From Deltaproteobacteria bacterium (GTDB lineage: Bacteria > Desulfobacterota > Binatia > UBA9968), in NCBI GenBank assembly GCA_016874755.1, contig VGTH01000006.1:1-64000 (forward strand): DNA of 64,000 bases. The letters are read 5' to 3'. The notes under the pieces were generated by a model. The model was given only the letters and a program-made list of their open reading frames with translations. It was not told where the DNA came from and did not search any database. The position numbers and the translations under genes were made by a program. This document shows positions 7,693 through 15,978 of this stretch, in pieces (position 1 is the stretch's first letter; every line of letters begins with the position of its first letter).

Positions 7693-8844
7693 ATGGCACG
7701 GGACGGATATAAAATTCTCGACAGCGACATGCATGTGTTCGAGCCGCATGATTTGTATCTCAAATACATGGATGCCAAATGGGGCGACCGCATTCCGCGC
7801 GGCGAGCCGTGCCAACGTCATGGCCAAATTAGGTTTTCGCTCGCCAACGGCAAACCGCTGCGGCCTTCAGGAACCCAAGCGCTGACCGCGACTTCGCCGC
7901 AGAAAAACGCCGAGGAGGCGGCGCCCGGTGAAGCGGAAGTCGCCCATCGCTACGCCATGCCGTTGGCACGCGACTACGACGCGGTGTCACAGGTAGAAGC
8001 GATGGATGTCGAAGGTCTCGACATCGCCGTGTTGTTCCGCACCTTCCCACTGCACTGCGACGATAGCTTGGAGCCGGAGTACGCCAATGACTTGTGCCGG
8101 GCGTGGAACAATTGGATGGCGGATTTCTGCAGTGTCGATCCAAAGCGGCTGCGCCCGTCGGCGTTGATTACGCTGCACGACGTCGATCTCGCCGTCGACG
8201 AGACGCGGCGGGCGATCACCGAGTTGGGCGCCATTGGACTATGCCTGGTGCCCGAGCCGGCCAACGGCAAGCATATTCATGATCGTTATTATGACCCGGT
8301 GTGGCGCGAAGCCGAGAAACTCGGCGTGCCGATCTGCTTTCATCCCGCGGCCAACCCCAACACCGATCAGGTCGTGCATCGCTTCAAGGGCCACAGCAAC
8401 GAGGCGGTGCTGATCAATGCCTTTCGCAACCCCATCGAGCTGATGCTGGCCGTCGGCAGCTTCTGCGCTGGCGGCGTGTTGGAGCGCTTCCCAAAGTTGC
8501 GCGTGGCCTTTCTCGAAGGCAACTGTAGCTGGCTGCCCTGGGCGTTGTACCGACTAGACGAGCGCTGGGAGATGCGCAAAGACTATTGCAACGAGTCGAT
8601 GAGCATGAAGCCAAGCGACTATTTCCTGCGCCAGTGCTACATCTCGGTAGACGTTGAAGAAAACTTGGTGGACGATGTGCTCAAGCGTATCGGCGACGAC
8701 AACGTGGTCATCTCGACCGACTATCCGCACGCCGACTCGCACTGGCCCGACGCGGTGAACCATTTCATGGGCGTGGAGATGCCGAGCGCGTCGCGCAAGA
8801 AAATCTTGTGGGACAACTGCGCCAAGCTCTACGGCGTCAGTTAA
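7693..8844 (+). CDS. COG2159 amidohydrolase (ACMSD-like), copy 1
   Basis: 383 residues forming a predicted metal-dependent TIM barrel of the ACMSD/gamma-resorcylate decarboxylase-related group. Candidate metal and active-site motifs are DSDMHVFEP at residues 10-18 (Asp-x-His in place of the classical His-x-His), ICFHPAANP near 217, and STDYPHAD near 340. The family catalyses hydrolysis or non-oxidative decarboxylation of aromatic or heterocyclic carboxylates; the actual reaction here is unknown. AGGAGA precedes the start. A near twin at 27388-28539 differs at about 30 of 383 positions counted by eye, most of them between residues 63 and 76. Confidence 0.85.
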   Translation: MARDGYKILDSDMHVFEPHDLYLKYMDAKWGDRIPRGEPCQRHGQIRFSLANGKPLRPSGTQALTATSPQKNAEEAAPGEAEVAHRYAMPLARDYDAVSQVEAMDVEGLDIAVLFRTFPLHCDDSLEPEYANDLCRAWNNWMADFCSVDPKRLRPSALITLHDVDLAVDETRRAITELGAIGLCLVPEPANGKHIHDRYYDPVWREAEKLGVPICFHPAANPNTDQVVHRFKGHSNEAVLINAFRNPIELMLAVGSFCAGGVLERFPKLRVAFLEGNCSWLPWALYRLDERWEMRKDYCNESMSMKPSDYFLRQCYISVDVEENLVDDVLKRIGDDNVVISTDYPHADSHWPDAVNHFMGVEMPSASRKKILWDNCAKLYGVS

Positions 8845-8955
8845 GACTGGCCGCAAAAAAACGCCCTTCGATTATCTGGACTTCCACCTTGCGCGGCCGA
8901 GGTCTTTGCCATCCGGCTCCCCCGCTAAACGAGTTCCGCCGCTTTCTCTCGCGCC

Positions 8956-9060
8956 TTACCGCCGGTGGCGGAGTTGCTGTGGAACATGCTCCTCGAGAAA
9001 ATGCCGAACCATGTCCAGGAACTGCTCTTGCTCGGTGGTGTAAGTTGGCTCGAAATCCAT
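8956..9060 (-). pseudogene. N-terminal scrap of an acyl-CoA dehydrogenase
   Basis: From an ATG at 9060 the minus strand reads MDFEPTYTTEQEQFLDMVR and ends after 34 residues. This resembles the opening helix of acyl-CoA dehydrogenases. The rest of the gene (about 350 codons) is absent and the amidohydrolase at 7693-8844 ends about 110 bp away. A full-length member is encoded at 49699-50853. Confidence 0.5.
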
Positions 9061-9087
9061 TTTGACCCTTACATCGGTGTTTGGCCG

Positions 9088-9297
9088 CGCAAAAAGTTTC
9101 GGGTCTTCGACCTTAACATCGAGCACTGCCCCAACTGCGGCGGCAGCTTGAAGATCATCGCCTGTCCTGAGCCTCGTCGAAGGGCTGCCATCGAAGATCC
9201 GCCAATGATTGACAAGATCCTCAGCCATCTAGGCCTGTCCACCCGAGCCCCGCCGCGCTCTCCGGCGCAGCGATTCGATTTATTTCAAACGACCTGA
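9088..9297 (+). pseudogene. IS91-family transposase C-terminal fragment, copy 2
   Basis: The frame reads FRVFDLNIEHCPNCGGSLK, then AIEDPPMIDKILSHLGL and ends APPRSPAQRFDLFQTT-stop at 9297. This is the zinc-ribbon C-terminus of IS91-like transposases, the part deleted from copy 1. An in-frame 24-nt REP-like insert (9163-9186) adds eight residues between KIIA and AIEDP. No N-terminal part is present. It abuts the acyl-CoA dehydrogenase scrap on the other strand. The following 9298-9632 stretch shows no gene. Confidence 0.75.
9163..9186. repeat. REP-like insert inside IS91 copy 2
   Basis: TGTCCTGAGCCTCGTCGAAG followed by GGCT is an in-frame insertion into the transposase zinc-ribbon region. Its reverse complement matches the insert at 5129-5151 with few differences, so the same small repeat sits in two transposase relics at different sites. 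Confidence 0.55.
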
Positions 9298-9632
9298 CAA
9301 GTCGAAAACCGGTTGCCAATGCGAGCCAACGGACGGGCTCACTCTGAGTACGAGCGAGTCGCGCGAAAAGGAACATTTCGCGCGACTCCGACCGCTGCGG
9401 CGCCAAAGCCGACCCCGGCAAAAGCACAAATTTCACTAACCGCTCCGAGGATTGACACGCTCACCGATCCAGCGATATAGCTCCAGTCAGAAAAAAGGGT
9501 GGTTTGAATTTCCTATACATAGATGGTGATACTCTGGGTATCCCAATGGCGAGCCCTCGGATTGAGAAACCGTCGCCGCGAGCACACGGCGCAATCGATC
9601 CCGCGTAGGGCAATTGGACGGAGGACCGAGTT

Positions 9633-10301
9633 ATGAAGCGAGCTCATGGCCGGTTGACCCGCGCTCTGCTCGGCGCCGCGCTCTTGTGGGGGAGCTCGGT
9701 CTGTCTGCCGGCGCATGCCGCACCGATCGAGCTGAACGTGACCGGGGTGGTCACCAGTGTGTCGACTCAAATCGCCAGCGAATTCAGCCTCGGGCAGACG
9801 ATGTCGGCCATTTTCACCTATGACTCGGCCGCGGCGCCGACCCCATCGCTCATCTTGACCCGCTTGACCTACCCGTCCGCGCTGACTGGTGGAAACTTCC
9901 AGATCGGCAGCTATCTCGGCACCTCGGCCGCGGGCAACATCCAAATTGCCGACGACGACCCGACGCTGAACGATCAGATCCGATGGCTCAATGGCGGCAT
10001 TATGGCGGCGAGCATACTGACCCATGATCCATTCCTGTTCGACATCACCTTGGCGGACTCGACCCAGGTGGCCCTGAGCGACAAACTGCTTCCGCTGACG
10101 CTTCCGGACCTGTCCGTGTTCACGGAGCGCTCATGGAGCCTGGCGTTCTCGCCCATTGCATTGGCCGGTGAGCAAACCGCGGTCGGCGGTCGACTGCTCA
10201 GCGCCACCCTCACCGTCCTCGAGGTGCCGGAGCCCTCGACGCTGCTGCTCCTGATCGGAGCAGGATGGCTCGCGGCAGCGCTAGTCCGCCGCCGCGCTTG
10301 A
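9633..10301 (+). CDS. PEP-CTERM sorting-domain exported protein
   Basis: 222 residues. The N-terminus has a signal peptide (LLGAALLWGSSVCLPAHA), and the C-terminus has the tripartite PEP-CTERM signal: VPEPSTLLLL, a hydrophobic helix and the basic end RRRA. Such proteins are handled by exosortase (EpsH/XrtA) and linked to extracellular polysaccharide in Gram-negative bacteria. The middle 150 residues are serine/threonine-rich, compatible with a secreted beta-type domain, but I do not recognise them. No exosortase is in the window. The gene stands alone between IS91 scrap and a truncated Rieske gene, and a weak GGAGGA (9617-9622) precedes the ATG. Confidence 0.78.
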   Translation: MKRAHGRLTRALLGAALLWGSSVCLPAHAAPIELNVTGVVTSVSTQIASEFSLGQTMSAIFTYDSAAAPTPSLILTRLTYPSALTGGNFQIGSYLGTSAAGNIQIADDDPTLNDQIRWLNGGIMAASILTHDPFLFDITLADSTQVALSDKLLPLTLPDLSVFTERSWSLAFSPIALAGEQTAVGGRLLSATLTVLEVPEPSTLLLLIGAGWLAAALVRRRA

Positions 10302-10395
10302 CCTAAGCGGCCGCGGCGCTTTCCTCCGCCGCCTCATGCCGATTGCCGAAGCAGGCAAGGCTGGTCTTGCGCTCGGGCGCAATCCGAGGGACGTA

Positions 10396-10467
10396 ATTGA
10401 CTAAGTTGACAAACTCTCTAAGCCACGGCTGATCGAAACATGAAATGACTTAGTCAACTTAGTCAAT
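10396..10467. repeat. 15-bp perfect inverted repeat with internal tandem copy
   Basis: ATTGACTAAGTTGAC (10396-10410) is matched by its reverse complement GTCAACTTAGTCAAT (10453-10467). The right arm also contains a tandem ACTTAGTCA ACTTAGTCA (10448-10465). Such TTGACTAAGT repeats resemble operators of Phd/RelB-type antitoxin genes, but no such gene remains here. It may be an operator scar joined to the truncated Rieske gene. Confidence 0.5.
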
Positions 10468-10660
10468 GACGTCCCCAAAGCAGTTCCCCTGCGACGCCGT
10501 GTTCCGTACGCCAGAGTACAACGTTGCGGTCAAGCAGCTTCACTGCCAGCGGCTTGTCGGCGAGATCGCGCGACCAAGCCACCGGATGCCAGTAGTGTGC
10601 CAATACCTTGTCGGTCTTCTTGCCGTTGGCGGACTTGCCTGTTGATGAACTGTTTTTCAT
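10463..10660 (-). pseudogene. Truncated Rieske-type oxygenase N-terminus
   Basis: 65 residues. After a lysine-rich start the frame reads VLAHYWHPVAWSRDLADKPL and KLLDRNVVLWRTEHGVA, the first strands of Rieske [2Fe-2S] ring-hydroxylating oxygenases such as vanillate or phthalate oxygenase alpha subunits. Relatives continue into the Cys-x-His cluster motif; here the frame turns into unrelated GELLWGRH and stops at the inverted repeat at 10396-10467. No cluster ligands are present, so it is non-functional. It is the last gene of the minus-strand catabolic block. Confidence 0.65.
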
Positions 10661-10768
10661 ATAGTCACTCGCTTGTGGAAATTTTTCACTAGGCCGAGGT
10701 CAGGTTGTGATTCACGGTGCGATAAAACTCGCCGACGCGTGAGTGGTCGACTGGCGCCATCTATTGAT

Positions 10769-11776
10769 CTACCGCAGTGTGGGCGCGACCTCACGCGCCA
10801 GCAGATCGAGGGAACGACCGCGATCGGGACCGATGACTTCCCAAGCGATGGGCAGCTTGAGACCGGTGCCGAGAAATTCTTTGAGTCCGCGCGCGACTTG
10901 CTCAGGCGTGCCGGCGATGGTGACTTTGCGCACCACGTCGTCGTCGATCCGCGCCGCCGCTTGTGCCAGACCGAGTTTTTCGACATGATCGCGGACTGTG
11001 CCGATTTCAGACGCCGTCACACCGGCGTGGCGCAGCATGTCGGAATGGCGCGTCGGCAATTTTTGCGCGACAAAGCGTTTGGCAGCATCGAGGGCCTTGC
11101 GTTCGCTCTCGTCGACGGAGATCAATAGATATGCCGCGACCTCGAATTGATCCAACGTCCTCCCTGAGCGCGCCAAGCCTTCTTCGATCAGCGGCATCGC
11201 ATAGCGCACAAACGGTGGCGTGCAGGGGTAGTTAAACAAAATCCCATCGGCATATTGTCCCGCTAGGCGGAGCGCGGCCGGCCCGGTGGCTCCCAAATAA
11301 ATCGGAATGCCGCCGCAGCGCTCCATGTCGAGGCGGCTGCCGGGTGTGGCAATTTTGAATCGCGCGCCGTCGTACTGGAAAGACTGGCCGCTCAAAATGC
11401 CCTTGATGATTTCGCTGGATTCTTTGACCAGCGCAATCGTTCCGCTGCTATCGATCGCATGCTTGCGCACGGCGTTTAGTACGCGGCCAATGCCAAGTAT
11501 CACCCGATCGCGCGCGATTTCATCGAGCGACGCCGCTTCCATCGCCAGCAACGCTGGGTGTTTGGTGTGCACGCTCAAAATCCCAAGACCGATTTTGATT
11601 TGCTCCGTCGCCGCTGCGATCGCCGTCGCGCGCACGACGGCGCTGCGTGAGTGATATCCTTCGGCAAGCCAGAAGCTGTGTAACCCCAACGCTTCGGCAT
11701 GCTGCGCCAGCGCGACGCTCTCGCGCATGGAAGTCGCGCCGTCGGTGCCAACGCCAAAATTTTGCCAGCCAGCCAT
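10769..11776 (-). CDS. LLM-class flavin/F420-dependent oxidoreductase
   Basis: 335 residues with the luciferase-like monooxygenase TIM-barrel pattern: LAQHAEALGLHSFWLAEG near the start, AIAAATEQIKIGLGI, then ILGIGR and IPIYLGATGPAALRLAGQYADG in the middle, with TIAGTPEQVARGLKEF near the end. Members use FMN or F420 to oxidise or reduce small organic substrates (methylene-tetrahydromethanopterin reductase-like or alkane/nitrilotriacetate monooxygenase-like). The cofactor cannot be decided from sequence alone. It lies 23 bp downstream of an amidohydrolase remnant on the same strand and may share the molybdenum-hydroxylase operon transcript. Confidence 0.8.
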   Translation of the reverse strand: MAGWQNFGVGTDGATSMRESVALAQHAEALGLHSFWLAEGYHSRSAVVRATAIAAATEQIKIGLGILSVHTKHPALLAMEAASLDEIARDRVILGIGRVLNAVRKHAIDSSGTIALVKESSEIIKGILSGQSFQYDGARFKIATPGSRLDMERCGGIPIYLGATGPAALRLAGQYADGILFNYPCTPPFVRYAMPLIEEGLARSGRTLDQFEVAAYLLISVDESERKALDAAKRFVAQKLPTRHSDMLRHAGVTASEIGTVRDHVEKLGLAQAAARIDDDVVRKVTIAGTPEQVARGLKEFLGTGLKLPIAWEVIGPDRGRSLDLLAREVAPTLR

Positions 11777-11799
11777 AGAAATCGCTGCGATGAATATGC

Positions 11800-12177
11800 T
11801 TACAAGCCGTAAAGTCTTTTTGCGTTCTCGTTAAGAATCTTGTCCGCCACCGCGTCGCAGACGCCCGGCAGTTGCCGGAGTTTTCTTAGCGCATCGATTT
11901 CCGCCGAGACATCGGAGTGGCCGTAGTCGGTGCCGATCACCAGATTGTCGTCGCCAGCGTATTGAAGAACGTAGGCGAGGTCGTCATCAGTCTGGCAAGT
12001 GACGAAAAATCGGTAGTCGGCCAAGAAATTCCGCGTGAGCGCGGCTTTGGGATTGCCCCTTTGCCGCTCGATCCGCCTGACCAGATCGTGCAACGCGTAG
12101 GGCACCCACTGGGCACCGCTTTCGATCAGGCCGAAGCGCAAGCTGGGGAACAGCTCCGAGATGCCGTTAAAAATCAT
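11800..12177 (-). pseudogene. 5'-truncated COG2159 amidohydrolase
   Basis: 125 residues that match only the C-terminal third of the amidohydrolases in this window: LFPSLRFGLIESGAQWVPYA, DNLVIGTDYGHSD with the last metal-site Asp, and NENAKRLYGL-stop. The barrel start with the D-x-H motif and the central His are absent. Upstream (12178-12242) is low-complexity AAACCC-like sequence, not coding. The surviving frame is clean, so the 5' deletion looks recent. Confidence 0.7.
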
Positions 12178-12242
12178 GCATCACCTCATGAATCCGCTTA
12201 CCGAAACCCCAAACCTAATACCTAATGCCCAAAACCCAACAG

Positions 12243-14507
12243 CTATTTCTGCCTCAAGAGCCGATAAACCTTCTCCGCCGTAATCGGCAGCTCGGTGATG
12301 CGCACTCCGACCGCATCATAGATCGCGTTGGCGATGGCCGGCGCCACCTGGGAGATCGCGCTCTCGCCGATCTCTTTGCTGTGAAACGGCGACGCGCCCT
12401 CGTGGCTATGCACCAACGTCGTCTTGAGTGCCGGTATATCGCGAATGTTGGGAACCTTGTACTCGCCCAAATTCGTCGTCGTCACGCGCCCCTCTTCCAT
12501 CGCCAACTCTTCCATCAGGCCGTAACCCACGCCCTGCATGATGCCGCCGTCGATCTGTCCCTGATGGCCCACCGGATTGAGAATCGTCGCCACGTCATGG
12601 ATCGTATCCAACCTGCGCAGGGTCACCTGACCGGTATTCACATCGACACCAACCTCAGCCACGCAGGCCGCAAAAGCACCTTCAGGCGGAGTCTCGTGCT
12701 CGGCGTGGTAGCTCTCGGTTTCAAGATTGAGATTTTTCGCGGCGGCAGCCTTGGCGAGCTCGGCCAGCGTAAGTGAGCGACCGCCCGCTCGATCGCCGCT
12801 CAACCGACCATTTTTTAGCGAAATCTTATCCTTGCTCACGCCGAGCATTTCCGCCGCCCGATCACAGATCAGCGACTTCAACTGTGCGGTCGCTTTCAAC
12901 ACGGCCTGGCCAAGGACAAAAGTCACGCGGCTCGCACCGGTGCCCGACTCCGAGCGAAAGGCATCGGTGGTGCCGACTTCGAGCCCGACTTGATTCAGCG
13001 GCACGTCAAGGGTTTCGGCGACCATCTGACATAGAATCGTGTGCGCACCGGTGCCGGTGTCGGGATAGGTGGTCAAGATCGAAATTTTGCCTTCGGGGTT
13101 CAGCCGCATGCGTGCGTTGGCGTCACCCAATCCCACATGACGATACGAAAGCGCCATGCCGCGCCCGACATGCGCCGGCAAATTTTTCTTTTTCCAATGG
13201 GTCGCCTTGGCAGTGGTTTCCAATACTTCCTTGCATTTCACGTCGACCATGCCTTTAACGTCTGGCGTCGGGAATCCGTCGGTCAATGCGTTGCGCATTC
13301 GCAGCTCGAGCGGATCGATTTTCATCGCCGCGGCGATCATGTCGATTTGCGACTCGCTGGCGAAGGCCAACTGCACCAACCCCGGCGAACGAAAATGGCC
13401 GCAGGGCACGCTGTTAGTGTAGATCGCGTAGGAATCGATTCGGACGTTGGCAATCGCATAGGCGCCAGCGGCTTTCACCGCGCCGGGCAAGTTGACGGTT
13501 GGAATCGGTTTCATGGCGCCATAGGCGCCGCCGTCCCAATAAGCTTTGATTTGCCGCGCCGTGATACGGCCATCTTTCTTGAGACCGGTCTTGATGACGA
13601 TTTGCGCCGCGTGGCGCGGGTTCGCCGCCGTCAGCTCCTCCGTGTAACTCATGACCATGCGCACCGGCCGCTCAAGTCGCCGCGCCAGGAAATAGCAGAG
13701 CGGCAAATCCATCAACGCACCCTTGCCACCGAAGTCGCCGCCGATGGTGGAAACATGGATCGTAATCCTTTCGGCGGGCACGCCGATGGCATCGGCAAGA
13801 CTATTTTTTGTGTTGTAGGGAACCTTGTTGCTTACCCAGACGTGAATGGTCCCCGTGCTGCGGTCGATAGAAACGACGCTCGAATGCGGTTCCAAGTAAG
13901 TCTGGTGCACATGCTGGGTGGCGAAGCGATCCTCGAAAATTTTGTCCGCTTCGCGAAAGCCTTGATCAACATCGCCCAGCGTCCACTCTTCGTGCGAATA
14001 ACTATTATTCGGCGGCGTGCCGATATTGGGCAAGCCTTGGTATTCCGCCAAGCCCTCGTGCAGCTCCGGCGCGCCTTCGGCAATCGCCGCCAGCGGATCG
14101 AACACGGGCGTCAACGGCTCGTATTCCACCTCGATCATCTGCGCCGCCTCTTCGGCAACATCACGTTCCGCGGCGGCGACCACGGCAACTTTCTCGCCGA
14201 TGAAGCGCACGCGATCGTTGGCGAGCATCGGCATGTCACGCAGACGGCGGCCGGTTAGGACATCAGGAATGTCCGCTGCGGTGAGAACTGCCAATACTCC
14301 GGCATGGGCCTTTGCGCGATCCGTATTCAAGCGCGTGATCCGCGCGTGAGGATAAGCACTGCGCAAAACTTTTCCCCACACCGTGCCCGGCAGCACATGG
14401 TCGGCCGTGTAAAGCGCCTGTCCGGTAACTTTTTTCTTGCCCTCGATTTTGGGCGCCGGTTTGCCAACGTAGGAATAATGCGGCTGTTTTGCTTTTGGAT
14501 TTGCCAT
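12243..14507 (-). CDS. Xanthine dehydrogenase-family molybdenum-binding subunit, copy A
   Basis: 754 residues from the ATG at 14507 (MANPKAKQPHYSYVG); a longer upstream frame overlaps the 2Fe-2S gene and is not needed. The fold is the CoxL/XdhB-type large subunit carrying molybdenum cytosine dinucleotide or molybdopterin. Visible motifs: GGDFGGKGAL near residue 254, GHFRSPGLVQLAFASE near 370, and KEIGESAIS near 714, whose Glu sits where the catalytic Glu of the family lies. The enzyme hydroxylates aromatic N-heterocycles, aldehydes or CoA-thioesters; the substrate is unknown. It directly follows the FAD and 2Fe-2S genes, completing a three-subunit enzyme. Confidence 0.87.
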   Translation of the reverse strand: MANPKAKQPHYSYVGKPAPKIEGKKKVTGQALYTADHVLPGTVWGKVLRSAYPHARITRLNTDRAKAHAGVLAVLTAADIPDVLTGRRLRDMPMLANDRVRFIGEKVAVVAAAERDVAEEAAQMIEVEYEPLTPVFDPLAAIAEGAPELHEGLAEYQGLPNIGTPPNNSYSHEEWTLGDVDQGFREADKIFEDRFATQHVHQTYLEPHSSVVSIDRSTGTIHVWVSNKVPYNTKNSLADAIGVPAERITIHVSTIGGDFGGKGALMDLPLCYFLARRLERPVRMVMSYTEELTAANPRHAAQIVIKTGLKKDGRITARQIKAYWDGGAYGAMKPIPTVNLPGAVKAAGAYAIANVRIDSYAIYTNSVPCGHFRSPGLVQLAFASESQIDMIAAAMKIDPLELRMRNALTDGFPTPDVKGMVDVKCKEVLETTAKATHWKKKNLPAHVGRGMALSYRHVGLGDANARMRLNPEGKISILTTYPDTGTGAHTILCQMVAETLDVPLNQVGLEVGTTDAFRSESGTGASRVTFVLGQAVLKATAQLKSLICDRAAEMLGVSKDKISLKNGRLSGDRAGGRSLTLAELAKAAAAKNLNLETESYHAEHETPPEGAFAACVAEVGVDVNTGQVTLRRLDTIHDVATILNPVGHQGQIDGGIMQGVGYGLMEELAMEEGRVTTTNLGEYKVPNIRDIPALKTTLVHSHEGASPFHSKEIGESAISQVAPAIANAIYDAVGVRITELPITAEKVYRLLRQK

Positions 14508-14539
14508 CGAATTTCTCGAGTGCTGAGTTTTCAACCGCC

Positions 14540-15001
14540 CTACCTTTCCGCCGCGCACGCCTGAATTGCTTCGAAGATCCCCGTGTACCCCGTGCAGCGG
14601 CACAAGTTGCCGTCGAGACCTTTTTTCACTTCGTCCAACGTCGGTTTCGGATTGCGCCGCAAGAGCGCCGTCGCCGCCATCAACATGCCGGGCGTGCAAT
14701 AGCCGCACTGGAGCGCGCCATGTTTGAGAAACAGACGCTGCAAATTGTTCAACTCGCCATCCTGGGCAAGTCCCTCGACAGTGCTGATCGCCTTGCCTTC
14801 GCAGCGCGCCGCCAGCACGACGCAGCTGTGCACCGCCACTCCGTCAAGCAACACCGTGCAGGCGCCGCAGTGACTGGTCTCGCAGCCGCGCTTGGTGCCG
14901 GTCATGCCGAGCCCTTCGCGGAGCGCATCGAGCAACAGTGCGGTCTCTGCCACTTCGACTTCCTGGGTCTCGCCGTTCACGTCCAATCTAAGCTTTGCCA
15001 T
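14540..15001 (-). CDS. 2Fe-2S subunit of molybdenum hydroxylase
   Basis: 153 residues from the ATG at 15001, overlapping the FAD gene stop by 14 bp. It has the plant-type ferredoxin cluster GCETSHCGACTV with a later Cys, and the second helical cluster domain with CGYCTPGM and NLCRCTGYTG, so both [2Fe-2S] sites are intact. The length matches CoxS/XdhC-type small subunits. It passes electrons between the molybdenum site and FAD. The order FAD, FeS, Mo on the minus strand is the common CoxMSL-like arrangement. Confidence 0.88.
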   Translation of the reverse strand: MAKLRLDVNGETQEVEVAETALLLDALREGLGMTGTKRGCETSHCGACTVLLDGVAVHSCVVLAARCEGKAISTVEGLAQDGELNNLQRLFLKHGALQCGYCTPGMLMAATALLRRNPKPTLDEVKKGLDGNLCRCTGYTGIFEAIQACAAER

Positions 15002-15872
15002 GACCGTTCCTTTCCGCCCCTTCCATCGCTGCAGCGATCGCGCGGCGCACCAACACTTTGACCATCTTGCGCCGATAGTCGGCCGAGGCATGTGGATCGC
15101 TCATCGGGTCGGCTTCGCCGGCGGCGATCTCCGCCGCGGCACGGATCGTCTCGTCGTTTAATACTTTGCCGTTCAATGCAGCCTCTGCCTTAGAGGCGCG
15201 AAACGGCACCGGCGCCACGCCGCCCAAACCAAGCCGCACGTCGCGCGCCGGCGCGCCGTCATTTTCTCCCGGCACGATTAGTGCCGCGACGCCGGCGATG
15301 GCGAGATCCTCCGGGCTGATGGCGTGCTTGAGGTAGGCAACCCGCGCCCCCTGTGGCACGGCCGGAATCTCCACCCGCGAAAGAATTTCTGCCGGCGCCA
15401 CTGCGGTCTCAAAAAAACCGCGAAAGAAATCCGCCAGCGGCACTTTTCTCGTCGCCTTGCTGCTCCGCAACTCAACTGAGGCGTTGAGCGCCAACAGCGC
15501 CGGCGGCAGATCGGCGCCCGGCTCATTGTGACAAAGATTGCCGCCAATGGTGCCGAGGTTGCGGATCGCCGTGGAGCCGACCTTCGCGGCCGCTTGGCCC
15601 AACAAAGGAATCGCGCGCCGCACCTCAGGCGACGAGATCAATTCAAAAAAAGTCGTCATGGCGCCGACCGAAGCGCCCTGTCCCTGCCGGTGCAAGCCGC
15701 GCAGCTCGCCCAACGGCTCCAGGTCGAGCAGAATCTGCGGATCGATCAACTTGTTGCGCAGCATAACCAGCAACGATTGCCCGCCGGTAATCGGCAGCGC
15801 GTCTTTGCCATACTGCGCGCGCTGGCTCAGCGCTTCATCCATGGAACGGGGTCGAAACAGTTTTCTTTCCAT
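14988..15872 (-). CDS. FAD-binding subunit of molybdenum hydroxylase (CoxM-like)
   Basis: 294 residues. ITGGQSLLVMLRNKL near residue 30 and TIGGNLCHNEPGADLPPALL near 105 are the two FAD-binding loops of the PF00941-type domain. The C-terminal CO-dehydrogenase flavoprotein domain follows (LGLGGVAPVPFRASKAE). It is the electron-output subunit of the three-part enzyme with 14540-15001 and 12243-14507. Genes overlap or nearly touch, so they are an operon. A CoxG-like gene precedes it by about 100 bp. Confidence 0.87.
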   Translation of the reverse strand: MERKLFRPRSMDEALSQRAQYGKDALPITGGQSLLVMLRNKLIDPQILLDLEPLGELRGLHRQGQGASVGAMTTFFELISSPEVRRAIPLLGQAAAKVGSTAIRNLGTIGGNLCHNEPGADLPPALLALNASVELRSSKATRKVPLADFFRGFFETAVAPAEILSRVEIPAVPQGARVAYLKHAISPEDLAIAGVAALIVPGENDGAPARDVRLGLGGVAPVPFRASKAEAALNGKVLNDETIRAAAEIAAGEADPMSDPHASADYRRKMVKVLVRRAIAAAMEGAERNGHGKA

Positions 15873-15901
15873 GCGTCAAGACTCCTAATGTGCTAGCACC
15901 T

Positions 15902-15966
15902 TATTTCACCACAAAGACAGAATCTTTTTCCGAACTTCGTGCTCTTCGTGTCACCTAATGGTGAAA
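15902..15966. repeat. CACCACGAAG-type palindromic repeat
   Basis: TTTCACCACAAAGACAGA begins, and CCGAACTTCGTGCTCTTCGT then ...TGGTGAAAT closes, an imperfect inverted repeat between the FAD-subunit and CoxG-like genes. It belongs to the family best seen at 16439-16528, 43181-43276 and 56590-56684. Confidence 0.5.
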
Positions 15967-15978
15967 TTCCTACTCTCT

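Noticed and set aside
13041-14258. 405-codon open frame antisense to molybdenum subunit A
   Set aside because: Arg/His-rich translation with no motif and full overlap with a well-supported enzyme on the other strand; a product of high-GC codon use.
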